45,559 nucleotides of DNA from Aureobasidium sp. EXF-3400 (taxonomy: Eukaryota > Ascomycota > Dothideomycetes > Dothideales > Saccotheciaceae): positions 1-45,559 of the forward strand of contig SWBL01000380.1 in NCBI GenBank assembly GCA_024195585.1. Reading direction: 5' to 3'. Positions 35,329-45,559 of this stretch are shown piece by piece (within the stretch, counting starts at the first letter, position 1; each line of letters starts with the position of its first letter). A model generated the notes under the pieces. It had not been told where the DNA came from. It ran no database searches and saw only the letters and a list, made by a program, of their open reading frames with translations. Both the position numbers and the translations under genes were made by a program.

Positions 35329-36996
35329 ATGGATGTTGACGCGTCTGCCCCTCCCTTGACACTGTCGCCGCCTGCTCGTCCAAATTCTGCACCTGCTGCC
35401 CCCGTCTTATCGCGTCCAAAGCAATTTTCGTGGAACCCCACCGACGCCGCTCATCTGCGCCCTGCACGCATCACCATCACTCGTCTTTATCAGCGCGCAC
35501 CAAAGGCTCCATACCACCACCTACACTCTCAACCCCGTCTCGCCCAACCCACTATCCCAAAGTCTCCTGGTCCTCGGAAGAAGAAGCCGTGCATGAGCCT
35601 CGATGCTGCTTTGAACCCCTTAGACCCTCGAGACTCCTTCTCCGACCCGAGTGACACCGAGCATGCCGATCCTATCGTTTCTCGACAAGACTTGCGCACC
35701 TCATCAGCACCTCCAGAAGACACCAATACTCCCGAAGCCGTTTCAATGCCTAGAATATCAGACGATACTGCCATCCTCCATGCCTTCCTCAGCCGCGCCG
35801 CTGCAAGCAAACGACCCATGCCCGCTCATAGACGCGAATCCCTCGAGAACCGTAGAGACTCGGATGCTGTGCGCCATGCCCTCGCTTCAACCGACAAGCC
35901 CGAAGTCTTGACCGATCTCGATCCAGCCAGTCCTCTGTTGCCCTCCAATATTTCGTCAGACGTACAAGACACAGAGCCAGAACCCGAATCTGCCAAAGAG
36001 GAACCTGTTCTCGAGTTGCCGACGTCGACACCGACCAGATCCAAAGCACCAAGAAGAACAACGCGTACGCGCACACCAGCCGCTGCTCCGAAGAAGCCAG
36101 CCAAGATCGCCATTAGAAGTGCAGCTGATCACATCGCGCTGAAGAGAACGGAAGCACAGGAGTTGGCTTTGCTAACGCGAGCCAACACGCGCAAGAACAA
36201 GGGCAAGAGTGTCATGCCTCAGGCAAGGCTATTAGAAGTTAGAGACGAGATCCTTTCATTCGAGGACCCGACTGGAGATTCGGCTGGGATGGATGTGGTC
36301 GAGGAAGTGCAAAGCGATAAGTCGGTAGTACGCAGAGGTGTACAATGGAACGAGACTCTGACACACGTGCGCGAGTTCGAATCAGACTCGCCCGACAGTC
36401 CGCCAAAGACGAAAGCTCGTACTTCGAGGGTGTCTGCCAGAGCCTTGGAACCATTTGTGCCTCTCACATCTGCCGAGGAACCAAACGATGAGGCTGCCGA
36501 GACTGAAGTCGACATCACTGAGCCTGAATCGCAACCAGCAGTGCAGCCGCCAAGTGAGCCGACACCGCGCGCCAAAGCCGTGCCTATCAAGAGAAAGTCT
36601 CGAATCGCAACTCCCGCGCGTTCTTCCAAACTGGCTGTAGCGAAGCCGGTGCCTACAGCCCCACTGCTACAACCACCTACAATACCTGCACCACAACCTT
36701 CTGAACCTTTGACTACCAGTCTCGGTACACCAAAGAAGCCGCCCACTCCATTCACCGCACTCAAGCCTCCATCCCTGTCTTCTAGACTCGAGTTCGCTCC
36801 TCCAAAGACCGATGTAGCAAGTTCGACAGTCGCTCACACATCTTCTCTGCCTGGCTTGTCGAGCCCCGCAAAGAAGCGAGTCAGGACCACGCTGGGGAAA
36901 TCAGCGGTGAGGCCGGCAACCGGACAAAAGGACGGCGAGTTGCCAGGCTTGACTTCTCCCGCGAAGAGGAAAAGAGCCGGCGTCAAGTTCTCCTAG
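35329..36996 (+). CDS. Unknown basic, SP/TP-rich, disordered protein (probably nuclear)
   Basis: A single exon of 555 residues. I do not recognise a catalytic domain. The protein is rich in Pro, Ser, Thr and Ala with many SP/TP sites. Short conserved-looking blocks are FSWNPTDAAHLRPARITITR (~25-45), DDTAILHAFLSRAAASKRPM (~145), a basic AT-hook-like stretch RTTRTRTPAAAPKKPAK (~245) and RRGVQWNETLTHVREFESD (~330). The sequence RGVQW fits the R/K-x-V/I-x-F/W docking motif for protein phosphatase 1. Near the C-terminus a motif occurs twice: LPGLSSPAKKRVRT and LPGLTSPAKRKRAG, each an S/T-P-x-K CDK-type site fused to a basic nuclear signal. Codons upstream of ATG 35329 are open but lack an ATG. A cell-cycle-regulated nuclear protein is a guess from these motifs. 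Confidence 0.7.
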   Translation: MDVDASAPPLTLSPPARPNSAPAAPVLSRPKQFSWNPTDAAHLRPARITITRLYQRAPKAPYHHLHSQPRLAQPTIPKSPGPRKKKPCMSLDAALNPLDPRDSFSDPSDTEHADPIVSRQDLRTSSAPPEDTNTPEAVSMPRISDDTAILHAFLSRAAASKRPMPAHRRESLENRRDSDAVRHALASTDKPEVLTDLDPASPLLPSNISSDVQDTEPEPESAKEEPVLELPTSTPTRSKAPRRTTRTRTPAAAPKKPAKIAIRSAADHIALKRTEAQELALLTRANTRKNKGKSVMPQARLLEVRDEILSFEDPTGDSAGMDVVEEVQSDKSVVRRGVQWNETLTHVREFESDSPDSPPKTKARTSRVSARALEPFVPLTSAEEPNDEAAETEVDITEPESQPAVQPPSEPTPRAKAVPIKRKSRIATPARSSKLAVAKPVPTAPLLQPPTIPAPQPSEPLTTSLGTPKKPPTPFTALKPPSLSSRLEFAPPKTDVASSTVAHTSSLPGLSSPAKKRVRTTLGKSAVRPATGQKDGELPGLTSPAKRKRAGVKFS

Positions 36997-37254
36997 TGCG
37001 GCTGCAACAACCCTTGTACATATCTCATACATCTGCATACTGGCATCGTTTGGGAGCGGACCGCCTTTTTGATAATGGTCCGTATAACGTTTCACGAATC
37101 ATGTCCAATCTATTCACGATCTCACGGCTCCACTTTCTACATGACACACCCCATGGATAAAATACAGTCTTTCCATTTGACGATAACAATGTTCTAGTAG
37201 TAGTAGTGGTTAGGTGTTTCGAGTGTTCAGTGATAGCTCTTTGGCAGCCAAGCA

Positions 37255-39219
37255 TCAAACGTGGACAAGCCGGATACCCTGCCGAATAGGTTCCTCATTT
37301 GGATCGTCTTCATCCTCGTCTCGACATGTACAACTCTGCCCGATCCACCGCATGCCTCGGACAAGAGGTTTGGCAATCTGACAACCCTCTCGTTCAGGTC
37401 CGCCTTCTCTCCAAACCATGGATCGCATCGCTCGCAGCTTGACCTTCAGAGTTCGCTTTACCTGGGTTCTTCTAGCAGGTTCATGAGCAGTGGCGGAGCT
37501 GGACTGTCCGTTCTGGCCGTTTTCACCTGGCATCTGACTGTCTGGACTTTGATCAACCTCATCCTGTCTCAGAACCATAACGCCGCCGGTTTGCATGGGT
37601 GGTTGTGATAGTCCCGCTCGATCCCCATTTTGGAGGCCAGCATCATCTTGTCCTTCGACTCGACCCGCGTCGATGCCGCGATTATCAAAGGAGTCCAGAT
37701 CAGACATTCTGAAACGCAAGCGATCGTGACTCTCCAACGATGCTGCGTCGTCACGATATATTGGCATTCCCGAGAAGGTATACCTGTCCTGTTCACCGCG
37801 GATTGGCGGTGTGCCTCCTATCCTCGGGCTTGATGTATCAGCCGCGTGCTGTGGACCCGAGGTATCGTCGTTCGATGCCTAGTCTTGACTTGCAGAAGGG
37901 GTTGTCATCGATGCTCTTTCGCCCAGAAAATGTGCAAACGGAGCTCTCTGCGGCACTGGCGCAAAAAAGTGCAACCTGTCCCTCCTCTTCGTCGGCGGTC
38001 TTGATGGCGGCGATGGAAAGCTCTCGATCATGTCAATTATTCGTAATGTATCGGATGGGTACGCTGCTGTGCTTTGGCCTGGTTGTACTGTGTCATGCGT
38101 CGGTGGTGCCGAAGCTGAAGCGGCTTCTGACACTATCAATCGTTGAGGGACTGAGACTGAACGGGCTCTGATTGCTCGGGCAGGGTTGATGGGTATGGCA
38201 TTTCCGTCGATGGCTCCGAGAGCCCTTTGAGCATGGGAGGCGTTGGCCGACTTTGAACGACACCTTCTATCCAAAGACTGTATTTCCATGAAAGTTGGTT
38301 CCGGGATTGGCTGGGCTTGTGTCTCATCTTGCCCAACATTCTCGTATCGTGTGACTTCCGCAAGGCGCGCATTGTTGAGTGGGTGCCGAGAAGGCTGGTC
38401 GTAATGATATGTCGAATGCCCACTGACTGGTGGACGCCAGGTTGAAGGCTGAGACCTACGGCGTGATCGAACCTCCGCACTTAGAGCTCTCAAGACAAGA
38501 CGTACACCTTCGCTCGGAGACAATGAAGTGGCGGAGCTCAGAGTCCTTGCCATCCTGCGTGTGAAAGAGATGCGAGCGTTCACAGGCCAGTGCGGGACAC
38601 CGTCGGGAGTCTTTACTCGATGGGGTGGCACGAACGGTGGTTGCCAAGGTTGCACTGGGTCGTCCCTCGAGCTTGGAATATCTATACTTGAAGATGCTTG
38701 AGTGTTCCGAGAGGCTACGCGTCTGGTCATATAAAGTACCGTGTCGTCAACGCTAGCGGCCTTGAGCTTTCCGGAAGGTGCAACGATCAGAGAAGCAGGC
38801 CCCCTTCTCTTGAAAGAAGCGAAAGAGATCTGTGTCCGGAGAGTAGCAAGAGACCTTTGCTCGGCGATGGTGAAGAGAGGTGTGCCGTTCGGACGATTTA
38901 CGAATCGGACCATGTCATGCTGAGCACTTGCTTCACTCTTTGCTCGTACGTGAAGGGATCGGATCTCATGATCGGTAGCAGGTGGGTTGTTGGAAGAATG
39001 ATGATCCGAGTCCGATGCAAGGTCTGATATGTGTGAGGGCGCTCTTGATGCATTGTATATCGATGTGTCAGACGAGCCGACTTCCGAGATTGCTAGGTCT
39101 GTAAGGTAACAAGATTTCCTCGAAGCCGATGTCCAGCTTCCGGCTGAATGATCAAGGCATTTGCCATTAGTGCTATCACGAAGTGGTTCTGGGATTGAAG
39201 ATGGGGGGAAAAGAAGCAT
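37255..39219 (-). CDS. Unknown Ser/Arg/Pro-rich protein; frame crossed by one TAG (intron or readthrough)
   Basis: From ATG 39219 the frame is open for 446 residues to a TAG at 37881-37879, then stays open in the same frame for another 207 codons to a TGA at 37257-37255. A 72-nt intron (37889-37818; GTCAAG donor, CTGAT branch-like site, ATAG acceptor) would remove the TAG and keep the frame, giving 630 residues. Without splicing the product is 446 residues, or 654 with readthrough. No known domain was recognised. The protein is basic and disordered, with short blocks such as FVNRPNGTPLFTIAEQRSLA, WQPPFVPPHRVKTPDGVPHW and RRDRLHFFAPVPQRAPFAHF. The last part, beyond the TAG, is acidic/Gln-rich with a basic patch (RRTQVKRTLKVKLRAMR). 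The second half is unlikely to be a separate gene, because it has no good start. Confidence 0.55.
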
Positions 39220-40237
39220 GCTGATCGATTTCTGCTTGCGGTAGGATGTTTGGTGTGAATTATGGTTTGTTGTGGGAGAAAGATGCTGCGCCAGGTGGTG
39301 TATTGCTGATATGCCAGAGCACCTGCCTTTCTATGCCGTAGTGGACATGTGATTAGGGTTTGTGGACTTCCAAGGGAAGGAGTGACCAGCCAGTTCTGCT
39401 GAGCCGAGTCAGCCCTATAAAAAGCTGCACCCACATGGATAGTAAGTTGGAGCCCTAGACCTGCCCCCATCTAGTGTCTCTCTTACCTGCCGGGTCGGTT
39501 TTCGAAGCAACTTGCATGATTCAACGATTCTGTATATTAATCGATGTGTTGCTGCCCGACGCTTACATGTCGAACCAGGATGCTGCATATACTGTACATG
39601 GCTAGTCGTGGCTATGAAGTCTTGAGAGATCTGATGCAGCAGACAATCGTAGTGCTCGACTCGCCGTCGGTAGTTGCTAGATTGTTCTGCTTACAATGTG
39701 GATTCATTAAATCCACTTATGCAAGAGTCCCGAGCAACGTCACTGTTGTACGTAATCGAACATACTGACAGTATCAGCTAGACTATCACAGATTGATATT
39801 TCGACTGCGTGGACGTGGTCTTTTCGAGATCTCATGCCGATGTAGGTCCCATGTTGGTACCGAGATCTGGATTCCTCATCATGCAGAATGGCACTGTTCT
39901 ATGTCCGTCTTACATACTTGCAGAGTGTGGCAGACGGTTGGCCGGAGTTGGAATCGCTAGGCCGTGGGTAAATATCATGATTTGACCATCTTTATCCACT
40001 CATAGGCCGCAGACAACCCTAGGAAGGGACCATTCCATATGCAAATGCAGAGTAGATCGAAATGGCGGCACGGGACGAGCGGCTATCTCCTGTGAACTCC
40101 AGTAGAGGTGCTCTTGAAACAGATGATGCTGATATAAACAACGACTGGAACATGACATCTGGAAACTTGAAAACCTGACGATTGTCTCCAGGAACGCCGG
40201 AAAGCCATCTTGCTATGCAAAGAACTTTTGAACTACA
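39220..40237. other. Intergenic, no gene seen
   Basis: About 1 kb upstream of the minus-strand unknown gene. It should contain that gene's promoter and leader. Short open frames have no family resemblance. Confidence 0.5.
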
Positions 40238-40941
40238 ATGGCTCCACAACTACCACCTCTAGCACGCAGCGATTCCAAAGCAAAATTCTTCCAGCGTCTT
40301 GGGCTTTCCTCACAGGAGAGTTCTGATAATCGTCTTTATGAGTTGATGAAAGTGAGATAGAAGAACCTGAGGAAAAGTGTAGAAATTCTACTGACAGCAC
40401 TCCCAGGACGAGGCAATTCTAGGAAGAGAACGAATTTTGAGTAATCCCGACAGTTTGTTGCCTCAACTGAGAGGTGGTCCCGATGCAAGTACAGAGGAAA
40501 CAGTGGAAGAGATACTCAACCCTTGGCTGACAGACACAGATACGGCCACCCTATTCGAACGTTCAAATCTGCGAATCGGCAGTACATAACGAGATCTTGA
40601 GAATATATCGTGAGGCGAGTGCTGAGACCAAGCCTGTTTATGAAAAGGGCCACGATACAGAGAGTTTCAACGAAGAAAATTGGATCATACGATGGATGCT
40701 GTGTAAGCTTGACAAGTGCGAGAATGATGAACACAACTGACCTCGTACTTTGAAGGGCACGTGTTCCGATTTCGTGACAACAGAAACAAGTCAGGACAGT
40801 CGAATCAGGTACGCCCAAAATCATCATCAACTGATGAAGCAAATTCCGGCGGATATACAAGCAATGGATACTGGGATCCTGTTAGGGACGCGCATCGGGC
40901 ATCAGAGAATTAGAACGAAGGAACAGATACGACGTATGTAG
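40238..40941 (+). pseudogene. Broken or atypical multi-exon gene, unknown family
   Basis: ATG 40238 opens a 38-codon exon with a clean 55-nt intron (40352-40406, GTGAGA...CCCAG) into an exon that reads 60 codons to a TAA at 40587. One base out of frame, from about 40540, a convincing stretch QICESAVHNEILRIYREASA continues to ENWIIRWML at 40699. A standard GTAAGC...AAG intron then joins it to WHVFRFRDNRNKSGQSNQ. After that, only a 31-nt intron would continue the frame to a TAG at 40939. A second 31-nt gap would be needed to repair the frame in exon 2. Fungal introns this short are very rare, so frameshift decay is more likely than splicing. Conserved intron signals suggest it was a real gene recently. 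Function unknown. Confidence 0.4.
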
Positions 40942-41395
40942 GAACATTTAGCTTCCCTAGAGTCAAGTCTCGACATCGAGCAGTCACGATGCACAGCTTT
41001 TTCGATGCTTCTCACGGTGGATGTCCAACAAAAGCCACGACAGACTTACTTGCCGATATTCTGAATATAGATGCTTCGAGTCGCAAGGAGACCGAGAGGC
41101 GTAAACCACATTACTAACAACGACACGCAAAGTGTGTTTCCGAGTTATTTTGGTTGTGGTGAAAAAGTTCTCTGATTTTTTGGGCATAGAAAAAAGTACA
41201 GAGTATGGTCAAACGATTAGCGGTATCTCAAGTTACAAAAGCAGGGGGGAAGGTCCTAAGAACACACCGCTCCAAAAAGTCTATGACACAGATGATGGGA
41301 CGGCTGAAGGAAAGATAGGACGAAGAACAAAAAACAAGGGGTTATTTGGCAGGTGGAAGCAGTACAAAACAAGAGAAAGGCATGGCAAAGGGATA

Positions 41396-43228
41396 TCAAA
41401 GGTCGATGAGGCTGCCCGATTGTTGAGGACCTTGCTGTTTCTGGCCGAAGGGATTGGATGATGCATATCCATTTGCAGGTCCGGTCTGTGCAGGGAACTG
41501 CTGCTGGGGCATACCGGTGAACTGAGATTGCAAGAAGGGATTGTTGCCGGTGCGCGAAGCCTCGAGTTTGGTGAGCCCTTGTCCGGCACTGTTAACGAAA
41601 GTGCCTGGAGCAGTGTGCTGAGCAGGGATGCGCATGTTTCCGACATTGCCAAAGGTGTCCTGGCCTTCACCAGAAGAAAGAAGGGCATTGAGTTGTGCAC
41701 GGTGAGGATCCATAGGCTGGGCGGTCTGGGCTGGTTGTTGGAAAGGAGCAGCTGCGGGTGGAGGGGCCTGGTAGCTGGTGATGGGGTTGTAGGCAGGCTG
41801 GTTGAACTGTGTGGCTGTTTTCTGTTCTTGCAGAGCAGACAAGGTAGGCGCCCTTTGCTGAGTCTGCTGTGGGCGGTTGAACGAAGAGGCAAAGGGATTG
41901 TTGGAGCCGGTGGCCTGGGGACGTAGGGCTTCCGAGGAGGCGGGAGACGAAAGAGCCCAAGGATTGTTGGAGCCAGGCTGAGCAGTTTGCTGGGGCTGTT
42001 GCTGTTGCTGAGGCTGCATCTGAGTAGCCCACGGGTTGTAGCCAGTTGCCTGAGGCTGCAGGAATTGCTGCTGTGGCTGTTGCTGCTGCTGGAAAGACTG
42101 ATCGAAGCCGGTGAGCTGGGGCTGTTGGTAGTAACCAGAATAGTCTTGGGAAGGGAAAGCCGTCTGCTGGGCTTGGAGAGGTTGCTGGTTGTATGCATTG
42201 TTCAGGTAACCGGTAGATTGAGGCTGCTGCTGTGCCATGGGGTTACCAAACCAGTCGACGGCCGTCTGTTGCTGGTAGCCTTGGTTGAAGCCAGTGGGCT
42301 GCTGTGTCTGAGCCGGCGTGTCGTCAAACAGCGAACTTGCGTTTGCATCGTCGAATTCGCGCTTGCGTGCTTCTTCCTCCTCCTTGCTCAATCTGAGCGC
42401 CTTGGCCAGGTCGTCGTCTTCCTCACCGCCTCTGGTCTTATTGGCACGTCGCCTGGCGTCCTCCTCAGCCTCGTTCTTGCTTGCCTCGAGGGCAAGTCTG
42501 TACTCGAGATCTTCGTCCTCGGTACGTGCTCTGTTGGCGGGGCGCTCGCGTGGCTTTCTCGGCGTCGAATGTGTCTCGCTTTCGTAACCTCCGCCAGCCA
42601 TGTCTTCGAGACCGGTAACTCTTGATTTCCATGAATGCCTGTTCTGGCGCTCCGAGCGCAAGCGTTCTTCGTCCATGATCAGAGAGGTCAGCTCCTTGGC
42701 CGAGACACGAACTGCAAGCCTTGTCAGTATGCGTTTAAGCAAAAGGGTAGGAAGACATACTATTTTGGCCAACATCACGGCCCTCCTCGTCCAGGTAGAT
42801 GAACTCGCGGAGCGTGCGGATGATGTAGATGTTCTTACGAGCCCATGTGACGCACAGCTCGGAGCCTTCGTGGAGGCAGTAGTCAAGGACCTTGAGAGAT
42901 TTCAGGACGTGGCGCCAGTTCTTGCCCTTGTCGTTGAGGCGCTTGTCGAGCATGTCCATGACTTCATAGAAATCCGTCGAGCTGAGAAGAGGATGTCAGT
43001 ATTGAGCGCAGCTAGATGGCGATGGAAGCTGCAGACCTGTTGTAGGTAATCTTGGCGATGTCGGCCATGTCGGTGCCTGTTGGGCCCCAAGGGTCGTTGC
43101 TGGTCGCTTTGTATGGTGTCAGTGTGAGAAGGCCGAGAGAGTGGGTGGTACTGACCATTTCTGACCTTGACCTGGACGGACGAGTATCCCTTGGTGACAT
43201 TCTTGACGCTCCTGAGCATTTGCGACAT
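41396..43228 (-). CDS. ENT1: Epsin (Ent1/Ent2-type) endocytic adaptor
   Basis: Exons 43228-43156, 43106-43037, 42981-42761 and 42711-41396 give 559 residues. The ENTH domain is split over the first three introns (MLRSVKNVTKGYSSVQVKVR, DMADIAKITYN, MDMLDKRLNDKGKNWRHVLK, LREFIYLDEEGRDVGQN). It binds PtdIns(4,5)P2. Two ubiquitin-interacting motifs follow (EDEDLEYRLALEASKNEA and DDLAKALRLSKEEEEARKRE). A long Gln-rich tail carries NPW/NPF motifs for EH-domain partners (NNPWALSS, NNPFASSF, NNPFLQSQ, SNPFGQKQ). The last residues, GSLIDL, are a C-terminal clathrin box. The protein couples ubiquitinated cargo and membrane bending to clathrin and actin at endocytic sites, which in hyphae form a subapical collar. 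Donors of introns 1 and 2 are GTCAGT and GTCTGC. Confidence 0.94.
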
Positions 43229-43990
43229 GGTGTGCGGTGGACTGGGGCTCGCGGCGGGCCCGGTGTGATGCGCGAGAAGGAACGAGTGAGCGACCGAGAT
43301 ATGCACGCGTCAATGCGGAGAGATGAGGGTAGCGACGAGACAAGCGGCGGTAGCGGGGTTGCTGTTGATTGCAAGGGCGGAAAGTACAGAAGGTGAATCT
43401 GGACGTGCATGCAACGACCGAGACGACAATCCAAGTTGGCGTGGGGAGGTTGGTCCAAGGTCCCAAAGGCGTTTCCATCTTCGTCATCGTCTGTGCAGCC
43501 CCCAAGCCAAGAAGCAACGAACTTCGGGGCTGCTGCCACTTTGGGCGCCTCAATTCACCCGGGTTACTCAGTATTCATAGTCAATAATGTCTTGTCTTGC
43601 CATGTGCAACAATGAATACTTTTCTCACTGCTTGGGCAGTCTCTATAATATAGTTACACGGACGTCAAGTCGTTATCAGCCTCCGACGCAGCCTCGCCCT
43701 GCATATATGCCGCTGAAAGACAAAGAAGAGCAAATGCCACAAATGTCCCACCAGAACACCCAAGACCGAGTCGCCAGGCCTCTTCGAAAAAGAGGCAAAC
43801 GAATGAATACAGAACAACGCCTCCCTGTGCATCTGCCCACAATCTGTGCTGCAGCTTTACCGTGTGTGAAAAGCAAATGAAAATGCGACTAGACTTTCCG
43901 AAACAAACTCCTTCCTGCCAATCACTTTGAATGCGCCTGTCTGCCAAAACTCCCGTCCCATCTAATACGCCCGTCGGTCTTGTAAGCACC
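43229..43990. other. Epsin upstream region and 3' flank of the C2H2 gene
   Basis: 762 bp between two minus-strand genes. It holds the epsin promoter and leader on the left and the 3' UTR of the zinc-finger gene on the right. A 97-codon plus-strand frame (43587-43880) is antisense to the latter's 3' flank and looks like chance. Confidence 0.5.

Positions 43991-45559
<1,569 letters not shown>

Noticed and set aside
36219..36764. 181-codon antisense frame in the unknown 35329 gene
   Set aside because: It is the mirror of a Ser/Pro/Ala-rich coding sequence, and its composition is explained by the sense codons.
43587..43880. 97-codon plus-strand ATG frame between epsin and the zinc-finger gene
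   Set aside because: It lies antisense to the probable 3' UTR of the zinc-finger gene, has no domain and ends in low-complexity basic sequence.

Overview
This is a 45.6 kb piece of a filamentous ascomycete nuclear chromosome (Pezizomycotina; a Dothideomycete is my guess, held weakly). The reasons are monocistronic genes on both strands, mostly 45-110 nt spliceosomal introns with GTRNGT-like donors and CTRAY-like branch points, intergenic gaps of 0.2-2.2 kb, and a gene set typical of that group (a Con7-type C2H2 factor, a GBD/FH3 protein without a formin motor, KGD1, MRP10, epsin). I saw no rRNA, tRNA, CRISPR array or intact transposon. Exon junctions were derived by reading splice sites by eye and checking that the frame closes; none is supported by transcript data.
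Layout, left to right. 49-1650 (+) Con7-like zinc-finger factor; 1651-3876 no gene seen; 3877-5906 (-) AtsA-type sulfatase; 5907-8126 no intact gene, some coding-like fragments; 8127-9138 (+) secreted Gly/Ser/Asn repeat protein; 9517-10519 (+) Yip1; 10806-11848 (+) holocytochrome c synthase; 12599-13640 (+) Apd1-like Fe-S protein; 13880-16607 (-) GBD/FH3 protein; 16907-18866 (-) TFIIH subunit Tfb1; 19734-23036 (+) 2-oxoglutarate dehydrogenase E1; 23700-24713 (+) cytochrome c peroxidase-like enzyme; 25116-26756 (+) DUF1992 (DNAJC28-like) protein; 26914-27618 (-) MDP-1-like HAD phosphatase; 28015-30152 (-) leucine-rich-repeat protein; 30825-31483 (+) dynactin p27; 31711-32511 (+) 2H phosphoesterase; 32684-33729 (-) Aha1; 34670-35092 (-) Mrp10, a 99-residue three-exon gene; 35329-36996 (+) unknown basic SP/TP-rich protein; 37255-39219 (-) unknown protein whose frame is crossed by one TAG; 40238-40941 (+) broken or atypical multi-exon gene; 41396-43228 (-) epsin; 43991-45559 (-) four-finger C2H2 factor running to or past the right edge.
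Most genes are housekeeping and are not a functional cluster, although several products act in or are predicted for mitochondria (holocytochrome c synthase, KGD1, Mrp10, the DUF1992 protein, possibly the peroxidase and the 2H protein). I did not find a clearly new multi-gene system. The items most worth a second look are the in-frame TAG in the 37255-39219 gene, the secreted repeat protein with putative Kex2 sites, the unknown SP/TP-rich protein with a duplicated C-terminal motif and a PP1-docking-like site, the bacterial-type sulfatase, and the decayed gene at 40.2-40.9 kb.
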